Source: DATBHW01 sp046704085 (lineage in GTDB: Bacteria > Chloroflexota > Ktedonobacteria > Ktedonobacterales > DATBGS01). Taken from it: 64,000 nt of DNA. Below, piece after piece: positions 8,404-16,588 of the stretch. Below the pieces are notes generated by a model. The model was not told the DNA's origin and searched no databases. It saw only the letters and a program-made list of their open reading frames with translations. Made by a program: the position numbers and the translations under genes. Numbering within the stretch: position 1 is the first letter of the stretch; the number at the start of each line of letters is the position of its first letter. Where the stretch lies: NCBI GenBank assembly GCA_046704085.1, contig JBJKSJ010000038.1:4028-68027 (forward strand), in the 5' to 3' direction.

Positions 8404-9780
8404 TCAGCCCCCCAGCGACTTCCAGACGGCCAGGACTTGCCAGAGCGCGTCGGACTCGGACTGCCAGCATGGCTCCGCATAATAACAGCCCACCCAGTTT
8501 TTGGTCTGCGCGTGGCTGAAGCTGCTCAGCGACAGAGCCAGCATATAGGAATTGATTCCAGGATCGCGCGAGAGGACCGAAGCCCACCAGTTAGAGGTCG
8601 TCTCCTTATGGTCCGAGGCGTGCCAGTGGACATCGGCCATAATCTGATCGATGGTCATCGCCGGGAATGTGCAAGAGAAGCCCCCGCAGGGTGGGGTCGT
8701 ATTTTGCGAGCGATCATAGTCCAGCACCGCCTGACCTACCTTCTGCACCAACGCCGGATCATTGGGGTTGCCGTGCAGAGCGGTAAAGGCTTCTTTCAAC
8801 ACCCAGATGTTGCCAAACTGATTGCCGTAGCCTAGCTGCCAGAAGTCTGGTCGGTCGCAGTTCGTAATCGCCGAAAAATAGGTCTGCCCGGCTGGCGGCG
8901 GTTCATTGGCGCAATCGCTATAGTTGATGCGCGCCCCAATGTCCTCCGAGTGGGTCCACCAGAGCAGCATCTCCGGCTCGACACTCGCCCCGTAGCGCGC
9001 ATCATAGCGCGCTGTGGCAGCCAGCGCATAGGAGAGCATCTGCACCAGACGCGCTTGCTCATCCTGGGGCAAAGCCTTGACATTCTTTGGCGGGTCAAAA
9101 CCATACTTGGTGATGTAGTGGTTGAGGTCGGTCGTATTCAGGCCGGGCGGCAGCGTTGGGGCGGCTGTCGGCGCCTGGGCAAGCTGCGCGCTTCCGGGCT
9201 GCGATGTCGTAAACTGCGAGACCGGCGGCTCCAACCCGCCGCGCAGAACGCCGCTCAAGACGACCCCCAGCGACAGAGCCGTCAGCACACACGCGAGGAC
9301 AGCGGCCTGCGCCCGCACTGGCACCCCATGCCTGGCCCGCCAGAGCAGCCCAGGGCGCCTCGGCGCCTGCTTTCCCAGCTCTGGCTTGCCAGGAATAAGC
9401 ATCACTGGTTTTCTGGGTGGAAATGGCTGGGAAGCCTCGCGGCGAGCGGGCAATGCAGAAGGGCGGTTGCCCATCTGCGCGGGGCTGGCACGCCAGTCAG
9501 GAGGCTGTGGACGAGGGGGCGCGGGGAAGCGCGGAGATGGCGGCCCTGCTGGTTCAGCGCCCGCGTTGGCGGGCCGCTGCCGCGCGGGCGGAGGGGTGGG
9601 CGCGCGCGGCGGAAGCAGCCGCTGCTCAGACTCTGTCGAAACCCTTGGGAGGGATGGCAGCGTCAGACGCGGATGGGTCATAGGCGGCATGCGCCGGAGC
9701 GGCGGAGCCTTATCCTCCGCAGGCGCGCCTTGCTCCGCGCCCGACTCTCGATCACTCGGCCACTCAGCCATGCGTTCCAC
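8404..9780 (-). CDS. Single-pass membrane protein with proline-rich cytoplasmic tail and unknown extracytoplasmic domain
   Basis: A 458-residue protein. Residues 1-157 are Pro/Arg-rich and disordered, 158-179 form one membrane helix, and 215-458 form a compact, Trp- and Cys-containing domain outside the membrane. That domain contains PEMLLWWTHSEDIGA (Glu279, Asp280) followed by paired cysteines (YSDCANE, ITNCDRP, PPCGGFSC, GCYYAEPC) that could form disulfides. The buried acidic residue after a helix recalls lysozyme-like transglycosylases, but I cannot confirm that. The start is taken at GTG 9780 with AGGA close by; ATG 9771 is possible. A good promoter lies about 80-105 bp upstream. Function not recognised. 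Confidence 0.85.
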   Translation of the reverse strand: MERMAEWPSDRESGAEQGAPAEDKAPPLRRMPPMTHPRLTLPSLPRVSTESEQRLLPPRAPTPPPARQRPANAGAEPAGPPSPRFPAPPRPQPPDWRASPAQMGNRPSALPARREASQPFPPRKPVMLIPGKPELGKQAPRRPGLLWRARHGVPVRAQAAVLACVLTALSLGVVLSGVLRGGLEPPVSQFTTSQPGSAQLAQAPTAAPTLPPGLNTTDLNHYITKYGFDPPKNVKALPQDEQARLVQMLSYALAATARYDARYGASVEPEMLLWWTHSEDIGARINYSDCANEPPPAGQTYFSAITNCDRPDFWQLGYGNQFGNIWVLKEAFTALHGNPNDPALVQKVGQAVLDYDRSQNTTPPCGGFSCTFPAMTIDQIMADVHWHASDHKETTSNWWASVLSRDPGINSYMLALSLSSFSHAQTKNWVGCYYAEPCWQSESDALWQVLAVWKSLGG

Positions 9781-9856
9781 GTTTCCTGTCTCTCTGGCCT
9801 GTACAAGCTCATGTGCTACAGCACGACTCGATCACGACTCAGCTTATCCCAGGACA

Positions 9857-9885
9857 AGTATAAGCGAGCAGAGCAAGAAGCACAA
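9857..9885 (-). promoter_or_regulatory. Promoter for the proline-rich membrane protein
   Basis: On the minus strand, TTGTGC (9885-9880), 17 bp, then TATACT (9862-9857). The gene start is 77 bp downstream. Confidence 0.65.
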
Positions 9886-9967
9886 GAGCTAGCGCATCAA
9901 GCAGGAAAAACGGGCTATGGCATCGCGCTCATGGTCAAGTGGGAACCATGAGTGTTCGAAAGGCTTT

Positions 9968-11032
9968 TTATCCGGTTGGCATGGTCGAAGCAGTCATCAG
10001 ACCTTCCAGCGCCATTGCCAGGATATACCCCAGATTGAGAATGGCCCGCAGTTCGCTTACATCGAAGGGCGCCGCGCGCGCCAGCAAGACGACCCCTTGA
10101 AGCTGACCTTTGGAAAGCAAGGGCGCTCCAAGTAAGGCCAGATCATCCTCGCCCAGCAATGTTTCCGTCACCCGCCCGACAAAGAGCCGTCCTCCCGGCG
10201 CATACAAGAGCGGTCGGCGCTTTTGCGCCACCCAGGCGGCTACAGACTGCTGATCGCTCATCTGGATGCGCAACTCCGCCAATTGAGAACTCTGTGTCCC
10301 CAGCCTGGCAAGCGCTTGCAACTCCTGCGTCGCCGCCCTATAGCTGAAGATGACAGCTTCATCACATGGCGTCATCTGCCGCATCGCTGCCACAACAGCC
10401 CGCGAAACTTGCGGCACCTCCAGTGTGCTGGTTATTGCCCGCGCCACACCAAGCATGGCGGCCAATTGCTGTGTCTGCTGGGATACCAGCCCCGTCTGGC
10501 GCGCTTTGGAGATCGCCAGAACCACCTGCTCGGCCAAAGCCTGGAGGATTCTGAGCGACTGCTGATCGAACGCGCCAGGGGCCGGGCTAGCAACGGTGAT
10601 CGTCCCCAGCAGTTTCTGAGCAGAAAGCAGAGGCACGCAGAGAATTGAGCCGAAGGGCAAAGGGCCACGCCCACGAAAGCGCGGATCGCCGGCAGTATTC
10701 GTAATCAATACTGGCGCGCGATTCGTGACCACCCAACCAGCGACATCCTCCTGCAAAAGAAAGCGTGTGCGCGGCAATCCTAAAGCAGACTGCGGCGGAG
10801 ATGCAATCGGGATGAGTGTTTTATTGTCGGCATCCAACCCGGCAATCCAGCAGTGCTTTGTTCCTAGCAATGTGGCAATGTTTGCCAGAACGCGCCTGAG
10901 AGTCTCGGATAATTCTCTGGTCGCTGCGGCGCCACTTCCGCTCTGCTGATGGGGTTTGGCATCCCGCTGCCTATGTCCGCTCGCTGCTTCAGCCCGATGC
11001 TGCTCTTCCTGTATCTGCGCTGAGGCACTCAT
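9968..11032 (-). CDS. Tandem GAF-domain protein
   Basis: A 354-residue soluble protein with two GAF domains, at about 40-180 and 195-345, and no kinase, cyclase or DNA-binding output domain. The first has the clear pattern GWVVTNRAPVLITN..DPRF..LPFGSILCVPLL..LLGTITVA. The second is more divergent (VAAWVAQKRRPLLYAP..LGAPLLSKGQLQGVVLLA). GAF modules bind cyclic nucleotides, haem or other small ligands. The start at ATG 11032 follows AAAGGAAG; the frame further upstream is not supported. It probably acts on a partner protein. The glucokinase gene upstream ends in its own hairpin, so this is likely a separate transcript. Confidence 0.85.
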   Translation of the reverse strand: MSASAQIQEEQHRAEAASGHRQRDAKPHQQSGSGAAATRELSETLRRVLANIATLLGTKHCWIAGLDADNKTLIPIASPPQSALGLPRTRFLLQEDVAGWVVTNRAPVLITNTAGDPRFRGRGPLPFGSILCVPLLSAQKLLGTITVASPAPGAFDQQSLRILQALAEQVVLAISKARQTGLVSQQTQQLAAMLGVARAITSTLEVPQVSRAVVAAMRQMTPCDEAVIFSYRAATQELQALARLGTQSSQLAELRIQMSDQQSVAAWVAQKRRPLLYAPGGRLFVGRVTETLLGEDDLALLGAPLLSKGQLQGVVLLARAAPFDVSELRAILNLGYILAMALEGLMTASTMPTG

Positions 11033-11155
11033 CTGTTCTTCCTTTCTCGCCTGTCGCGAACTGACCTGCTCAGGAGACCTGTACTCAAGAGCGTGGCAGA
11101 CATAGAGAGGTCGCTCTCTTGCTGGAAGCAAAAAGCATGCCAGATCGCTGATCCA

Positions 11156-11203
11156 GCAAAGCAAGGCAGGCTCAGGAATCGACTTGAGCCTGCCTTGCTT
11201 TGC
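11156..11203 (-). terminator. Long-arm hairpin downstream of the ROK glucokinase
   Basis: GCAAAGCAAGGCAGGCTCA (11156-11174) is perfectly complementary to 11185-11203, giving a 19-bp stem with a 10-nt loop. It lies 35 bp after the glucokinase stop. No clear T-tract follows on the minus strand. Confidence 0.75.
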
Positions 11204-11237
11204 TTCCTATGCGGTTGGCGCCTGTCGTCGTCTGGTC

Positions 11238-12221
11238 CTACCCAACCCCAACATTCGTCATCGTGGCCGCGCCAACCATGCCTGCATTGTCTCCCAGGGC
11301 GGCGCGCGCGAACTCAACGGCGCGCGCTGGCGGGGGCAGCGCGATCTCTTTGGCGCGTTTGGTAGCATGCTCAAAGATCAGGTCCATTGCCTCGATGACG
11401 CCGCCGCCCAGGATGATCTTCTGTGGGTTATAAAAATTGATGATGCTGGCAAGCCCATAGGCCAGATACTCCGCCGACTCCTGCGCCACCTGCATCACCA
11501 ATTCATCTTTCGCATTGTTGATGGCATCCGCAATCACGCCAGAGCGCAGCACTCCCGCGTCTGCCTCCAACTCTGCTTTAACCACCGAAGGCCGCCCGCG
11601 CTTGATCTCTGCCGCAATCGCATAGGTCATCGCCGTGCGCGACGCATATGCCTCCAGGCAGCCGCGCGAGCCGCAGGGGCAGACGCGCCCGCCAGCCACC
11701 ACCGTCATATGCCCCAACTCGCCGCCAGTGCCCGATGCTCCCCGATAGAGTTTGCCATCCTGGACAATCCCGCCGCCAATGCCAGTGCCCACAAACACGC
11801 AGACAAAAAGCGGGCAACCTTTGCCTGCCCCATGAAAGAGTTCACCACACGCCGCAGCCTCGACATCATTCGCCAGTGTCACCGACAGGTTAAACTCTTT
11901 CTGTAACCCTTCCCCAAGAGGAAAGTTCTCAAAGGGCAGATTAGGGCTGGCAAGCACCACGCCATGCTTGCGGTCAAGCTGGCCCGCAGCGCCAATGCCA
12001 ATGCCAGCAATGGAGCCATTGGAGGCAATCTTTGCCGCGTACAGCGCCTCATGAGTCAGTTCATTCAGCCGATCGGCAATGGCCTTCGCGCCGCGCTCAG
12101 CATGGGTCTTTTTGCGCGCCGAACCGAGTACCTTGCCGCTTTCCAGGTCCACAACTCCGGCCAGCATCTTTGTGCCGCCCAGGTCAATACCAATGCCATA
12201 GCGATTGTTTTCGTTTGCCAT
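11238..12221 (-). CDS. ROK-family sugar kinase, probable glucokinase
   Basis: A 327-residue ROK kinase. IGIDLGGTKMLAGVVD at about 10-25 is the ATP phosphate-binding loop, and VFVGTGIGGGIVQDGKLYRGASGTGGELGHM is the second phosphate/sugar site with its conserved ExGH. The cysteine cluster CPCGSRGCLE is the structural zinc site of ROK proteins. There is no N-terminal helix-turn-helix, so this is an enzyme rather than a regulator. It would phosphorylate glucose or a related hexose in the cytosol using ATP. Start ATG 12221 follows AAGGAGGG. It is probably monocistronic. Confidence 0.9.
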   Translation of the reverse strand: MANENNRYGIGIDLGGTKMLAGVVDLESGKVLGSARKKTHAERGAKAIADRLNELTHEALYAAKIASNGSIAGIGIGAAGQLDRKHGVVLASPNLPFENFPLGEGLQKEFNLSVTLANDVEAAACGELFHGAGKGCPLFVCVFVGTGIGGGIVQDGKLYRGASGTGGELGHMTVVAGGRVCPCGSRGCLEAYASRTAMTYAIAAEIKRGRPSVVKAELEADAGVLRSGVIADAINNAKDELVMQVAQESAEYLAYGLASIINFYNPQKIILGGGVIEAMDLIFEHATKRAKEIALPPPARAVEFARAALGDNAGMVGAATMTNVGVG

Positions 12222-12319
12222 TACGCCCTCCTTAGAAACCAGGCAGGAAGAGATGCCGCCGATTATCTTTTGCCAACATCATAACAGGCTGCACAAGCTA
12301 CAAGCTAGAGACCAGAGGC

Positions 12320-12348
12320 TTGCATTCTTAGACAGAGGAGTGTATGAT
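12320..12348 (+). promoter_or_regulatory. Promoter for the membrane protein/hydrolase operon
   Basis: TTGCAT (12320-12325), 17 bp, TATGAT (12343-12348). The next plus-strand gene starts at 12534, leaving a leader of about 180 nt in which I see no further gene. Confidence 0.6.
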
Positions 12349-12533
12349 GCTGGCGCGCAGAACCCGACGGTTGCAAGCCAGGCCAGATGCTGCTTTTGCT
12401 TAGTCCTGCCCTTCCAGAAAGCGTTACAGGAAGCCTTGTTCGCTTATAAACCAGGCGTGCAACCAGGTGCGCTTTCTGCCATCCACTAAAGAACCGCCAG
12501 ATGAATCATCGGTGTTCTTGAGAAGGAGGCTAC

Positions 12534-13838
12534 ATGAAAAAAGTGTATGCGTTGTGGCTCCTGGCCTTTGGCCTGAAACTCTTCGGCTCTGGCTGGGATA
12601 CCTCGTGGCACTTCAAATATTTCTTCGATACCTTCTCACCACCACACAACATCAACACTATCGGTTTCGTGCTGGCCTGGGGACTGGTCTTCTATCACTG
12701 GGGCGGCACAGAGTACGCCCAACGCTGGGCCGCGCGCCTGCCCCCTTCGCTCCAGGGTTTCACGCGCAAGTGGATACTGGTCGAGCGCCTGGGGCCAAAC
12801 CGGCACATGGATATGGGGTCGCTCTGGGTGACAACCATCGGCCTGCTCGTCTTCCTGATCGCCGCGCCACTCGACCAGATCTGGCATCGCGTCTTTGGCC
12901 TTGACCTGACCACCTGGAGTCCGACACACCTGGGACTCTTTGCCGGCACCGAGATTGCCATCCTGGGCGTTCTCCTGGGCCTGTATCGGCAAGGGCGCAC
13001 CGCTCAACGCGGCTCCTTTGGTAGCATCGCGTCCGTCCTTTTTGGCGGCTTCTTGCTGGAAGCGTTTCTTTTTGCCTGCGGCCAGCAAGAATATGGCTAC
13101 ATCACGCTGTACGCGCTCAATCACCCTGAATACGTCACGCTTCAGCACCATACAACCTTTCCCATCCCGGCGATGCTCGCCCAGGCCGCGACGCAGGGCG
13201 GCGCGCAGGCGCTGGCAACCGGGCAGGTGCCAACCTGGCTTTATCCTCTCTATCAATTGCTGATGACATGCGCCGTCTTACAATTTGTGCGCCTGCTGCA
13301 TCGGCGTGTCTGGACGGCCACCGCCGTTGCCGCGCTCTATCTGGCCTATCGCCTGCTGGCGCGCTACATTCTGCACAACTTCGATTTTCCCGTTTCCTTT
13401 GTACCCTATTACCTCATCGGCATCGCGCTGAGCCTGGACCTCTTTGGCTGGTGTGCGCGGCGCTTCTCGCGGCAGCCTGCGGATGTTACCAGCGCCGGGC
13501 CGACTCGCAGACGCACAGACCGCCAGAAAGCGATCCAATGGGGGACGATCCTGTGGGGCACGCTGGCGGCGGCTGGCGCCACTGCTGCCGTTTATGGGGG
13601 CGCCGCCATCATCCAACGATTTGAAGTCATGCCGCCCATCCCGCTGGGCAGCCCGCAATTTGGCTTCCTCAATGGTGGCATTCTGCTCGGCTTCCTAATG
13701 GCCTGCCTGGGGCTGTGGATTGCGCATCGCGTCGTCGCCATTTTTGCCGCCCAGGCCGAGCTTCAGCAGGCGCGCAAAGCGGCCAATGCCAGTGCCAAAG
13801 CGCTCCCTTCTGCTCCCCTGGCATCCAAGCATGTGTGA
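12534..13838 (+). CDS. Polytopic membrane protein with a duplicated D-x2-WH-x5-D-SPxH motif
   Basis: A 434-residue protein with about ten membrane segments. Two regions, residues 22-38 and 114-132, each carry Asp, Trp-His, Asp and Ser-Pro-x-His in the same order: D22, W25-H26, D32, S35-P-P-H38 and D114, W117-H118, D124, S129-P-T-H132. This points to an internal duplication and a possible metal- or haem-binding site at the membrane face. The family is not known to me. The start at ATG 12534 has AGAAGGAGG upstream. The alpha/beta hydrolase follows after 29 bp and is probably co-transcribed. The C-terminal tail is Ala/Lys-rich and cytosolic. Confidence 0.85.
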   Translation: MKKVYALWLLAFGLKLFGSGWDTSWHFKYFFDTFSPPHNINTIGFVLAWGLVFYHWGGTEYAQRWAARLPPSLQGFTRKWILVERLGPNRHMDMGSLWVTTIGLLVFLIAAPLDQIWHRVFGLDLTTWSPTHLGLFAGTEIAILGVLLGLYRQGRTAQRGSFGSIASVLFGGFLLEAFLFACGQQEYGYITLYALNHPEYVTLQHHTTFPIPAMLAQAATQGGAQALATGQVPTWLYPLYQLLMTCAVLQFVRLLHRRVWTATAVAALYLAYRLLARYILHNFDFPVSFVPYYLIGIALSLDLFGWCARRFSRQPADVTSAGPTRRRTDRQKAIQWGTILWGTLAAAGATAAVYGGAAIIQRFEVMPPIPLGSPQFGFLNGGILLGFLMACLGLWIAHRVVAIFAAQAELQQARKAANASAKALPSAPLASKHV

Positions 13839-13867
13839 ATCTCAACAGACGAGAGGAAGCAGCAGAT

Positions 13868-14689
13868 ATGGCAACCATCACCATCGATAATCTCACCTTC
13901 GCCTATCAGCTAGAAAACCCGGACGCTCCAACAACGCCGCTCGTCTTCCTGCATGGCGCCACCCTGACCCACGAGACCTGGGCCGCGCAGGTAGCGCACT
14001 TTGCGCCACACTACCCCGTGCTGGCCTATGACGCGCGCAATCACGGCGGTTCCTCGCTCACGCCCGGCGAGCATGACCTGGAGACGCACGCCGAGGATGT
14101 GCTGGCGTTGTTGGAGGCATTTGGCTTTGTGGGAAACCGGCAGCCAGTTCTTATCGGCCTGAGTATGGGCGGAATGATTGCCATGCGCGCGGCCCTGCGC
14201 AGCGCCGACGCCGCGCGCGCGCTCGTCCTGGTCAACACCACCAGCCAGGGGTGGTATCCCCCCGAAGAGCGCGAGCAGGTACGCGCCACACTGGACCAAT
14301 TGACGCCAGATACCCTGAAGGAGTGGGGCGGCAAATGGGAAGAGACCTTTTTCACCTCCGCATTCCGGTCTGCTCACCCGGAGCAGATCGCCGACTGGCG
14401 CCGCCGTTTTGAGGCGCAATCTGTCGAACAGTACCGCGAGGCCATGCTAGGCCTGCTGGAGCGCCGCGACATCAGCGAACATCTAGGCATCATTGATTGC
14501 CCCACGCTCGTGTTGGGCGCTGAGCAGGATGTCACCATCCCCTCGCAGCTTGCCGAAAAGCTGGCAAAAGCCATTCGCGGCGCGCAGCAACACATTCTGC
14601 CCGATTGCGCGCACCTGAGCAACGAAGAGCAACCTGCTGCCTTCAACGCTGTGCTGGAACTATTCTTGCAGCAACAGCGAGCAAAATAA
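13868..14689 (+). CDS. Alpha/beta-fold hydrolase
   Basis: A 273-residue hydrolase of the 3-oxoadipate enol-lactonase/haloperoxidase-like group. LVFLHGATLTHETW holds the oxyanion-hole segment, YDARNHGGS is the conserved strand-4 turn, IGLSMGGMIAM gives the nucleophile Ser in GLSMGG, LVLGAEQDVTIP gives the acid Asp, and DCAHLSNEEQP gives the catalytic His. The reaction is ester, lactone or C-C hydrolysis; the substrate is unknown. The start at ATG 13868 follows GAGAGGAAG. It lies just after the ten-TM membrane protein, probably in the same transcript. Confidence 0.9.
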   Translation: MATITIDNLTFAYQLENPDAPTTPLVFLHGATLTHETWAAQVAHFAPHYPVLAYDARNHGGSSLTPGEHDLETHAEDVLALLEAFGFVGNRQPVLIGLSMGGMIAMRAALRSADAARALVLVNTTSQGWYPPEEREQVRATLDQLTPDTLKEWGGKWEETFFTSAFRSAHPEQIADWRRRFEAQSVEQYREAMLGLLERRDISEHLGIIDCPTLVLGAEQDVTIPSQLAEKLAKAIRGAQQHILPDCAHLSNEEQPAAFNAVLELFLQQQRAK

Positions 14690-14751
14690 CATTGTCATAA
14701 CCGATTTTTAACGGATTTCCCGGTACTCGCCCAAATTCCCGGTAAAACCTC

Positions 14752-14780
14752 TTGACAAGCAACTACTTCCTGATTACACT
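14752..14780 (+). promoter_or_regulatory. Near-consensus promoter of the pentose ABC operon
   Basis: TTGACA (14752-14757), a 17-bp spacer and TACACT (14775-14780) match the sigma70 consensus in 10 of 12 positions. The first start codon is about 420 nt further on. Confidence 0.85.
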
Positions 14781-14786
14781 TTCATC

Positions 14787-15207
14787 AGATGATTGTAAAG
14801 AAACTTACCTTACTTACTGGCGGTCCAGCTATTACTATCTAAAGCCAGTTTTCCCGCTTCACACTAACTGCTGGCCTCTGTACTGAATAGATCATCTGGC
14901 CTGTAGGCTTGCTAATCCGTACCTGCCCCAAATAGCATTGCTGCCTGCCACGCTTGAGACGTTGCTATGCCAGTCTGTACTGGCAGGGGTCTCTCACGAG
15001 GCAGTAAGTCTCTTGTAGTTCTGCGCTCTTCGGGGGATCCTGTTCCTCTGAGCCAGCATCAAAGAAAGGGAGGGGTGAGGCGCTAGAACATCTATTTTCA
15101 CCCAGGACAGGCCAGGTAATGAGCCTGTCACCATGCCACCGAGGCATGCGTCGGGCTTGATGGTAAGCCCACCATCCACTGAAGGAAAACAAAAGGAAGG
15201 GGAAAAT
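14787..15207 (+). promoter_or_regulatory. Long structured 5' leader of the pentose ABC operon
   Basis: About 420 nt without a gene. Hairpins in order include TGCCAGT/ACTGGCA (14968-14974 with 14979-14985), GACAGGC/GCCTGTC (15106-15112 with 15123-15129), CATGCC/GGCATG (15132-15137 with 15143-15148) and GGGCTT/AAGCCC (15153-15158 with 15165-15170). CAGATGAT near 14787 can also pair with ATCATCTG near 14890. No known riboswitch class is recognised. Confidence 0.5.
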
Positions 15208-16377
15208 ATGCACGCGGCTCTTTTCCATCGGTCAACCCAACGGAATTTCCTCGTAACCCTTCTCAGCGCCGTGGCTCTTCTCGTCATTCTCGCTGGCTGC
15301 GGCAGCAGCGGCTCAGGCAACGGCACTACCAGCAGCCCATCAAACGGCAAAGGCTGCACAAAGGTTGGTGTACTCCTGCCGGAATCCAATACCTCGCCTC
15401 GGTGGGAGGGCTATGACCACCCGCTGCTCATCCAGCAACTTGAAGCGAACGGCTTCTCCGCCAACAACATTGATTACTCCAATGCCAATGGCGATGCCAG
15501 CACGCAGCAGACCCAGGCAGAATCTGATCTGACCAAAGGCGACTGCATTCTGATCGTGGCGCCACACGATAGCGGCGCAGCCGCCGCCATCGTCACCAAC
15601 GCCAAAAAGCAGAATGTGCCCGTCATCGCTTACGACCGCTTCATTTTCAGCGACAGCCTGAACTACTACGTCTCCTTCGACGGCGTGGCAGTTGGCAAGC
15701 TTCAGGGCCAGTACATCGTTAACCATTATATGGACCCCCAGTACGGTGTCAGCGCCGGTCACAACAACATCGCGTTCATCAACGGCTCACCGACCGACAA
15801 CAATGCTACGCTCTTTGCGCAGGGCGCGCACCAAGTCCTCGATCCCCTCATCAACGCTGGCACGCTGAAGAAAGTCTACGAGCAGTTCACTCCGAACTGG
15901 GATCCGCCAACCGGCGAGACTGAGATGGAAGCAGCGCTGACGGCGAACCAGAACAACATCCAGCTTGTCCTCTCGGCCAACGATGACCTTGGTGGCGCAG
16001 CCATCCAGGCACTGAAGGCACAGAATCTGGCTGGCAAGGTTCTCGTCACCGGCCAGGATGCTACCGTATCGGGCCTCCAGCGGATTCTTGAGGGCACGCA
16101 GGCCATGACGGTCTACAAGCCCATCATCAAAGAGGCCACAGCAGCCGCGCAACTGGCGGCAGCACTGCGCGATGGCAAGGATGTCAGCACCCTGACAACC
16201 GGCGCGACGATCAAGAACCCCCAGGGCAACGCCAGCATCCCCTCCGTGCTTGAGCAGCCTGAAGCGGTCGATAAGACGAACATGGCTTCGACTGTCATCG
16301 CCGACGGCTATGTCACGAAGGCCCAGGTTTGCGCTAACCTGCCGGCTGGCACAGACACTGGCGGCATTTGCTCCTGA
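15208..16377 (+). CDS. Sugar ABC transporter substrate-binding lipoprotein (xylose/ribose type)
   Basis: A 389-residue lipoprotein: positive N-terminus, hydrophobic helix and lipobox LAGC with Cys31. The mature part has the periplasmic-binding-protein type 1 fold of the XylF/ChvE group. It starts KVGVLLPESNTSPRWEGYDHPLLIQQLEANG and later has VPVIAYDRFIFSD (sugar-contacting Asp-Arg) and VLSANDDLGGAAIQALKAQ, then VTGQDATVSGLQRIL. It captures an aldose, probably xylose given the isomerase and xylulokinase downstream. Start ATG 15208 follows GGAAGGGG. It heads an operon with ATPase and permease but is separated from them by 211 bp holding strong hairpins, which should raise its level relative to theirs. 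Confidence 0.9.
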   Translation: MHAALFHRSTQRNFLVTLLSAVALLVILAGCGSSGSGNGTTSSPSNGKGCTKVGVLLPESNTSPRWEGYDHPLLIQQLEANGFSANNIDYSNANGDASTQQTQAESDLTKGDCILIVAPHDSGAAAAIVTNAKKQNVPVIAYDRFIFSDSLNYYVSFDGVAVGKLQGQYIVNHYMDPQYGVSAGHNNIAFINGSPTDNNATLFAQGAHQVLDPLINAGTLKKVYEQFTPNWDPPTGETEMEAALTANQNNIQLVLSANDDLGGAAIQALKAQNLAGKVLVTGQDATVSGLQRILEGTQAMTVYKPIIKEATAAAQLAAALRDGKDVSTLTTGATIKNPQGNASIPSVLEQPEAVDKTNMASTVIADGYVTKAQVCANLPAGTDTGGICS

Positions 16378-16381
16378 GTCT

Positions 16382-16476
16382 CGCGCGAGCGGGGGCATGC
16401 CCCTTCTCGTGCGCTTGACCGTCTCTTGAATGAAGGGGGAGTATGGGCAGCAGTCTTGTCCCGTACTTCCCCTTTT
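16382..16476 (+). terminator. Two hairpins between binding protein and ATPase; second has a U-tract
   Basis: The first hairpin has a GC-rich stem near 16382-16413 enclosing GGGGCATGCCCC. The second pairs 16433-16447 with 16460-16474 over 15 bp, followed by TTTT (16473-16476). Two positions of that stem are G-U wobbles that work only in plus-strand RNA. It probably acts as a partial terminator or an RNA 3'-end stabiliser. Confidence 0.7.
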
Positions 16477-16588
16477 CGTCAAAACCACCCGATTGAGACA
16501 AGGTAGCAGGCGATGTGGGCTGCGCGTCATGTCTCACAGGCAACGAGGCAAGTCCCTCCAGCGCCCCAACATAGTACGGAGAATGGGC

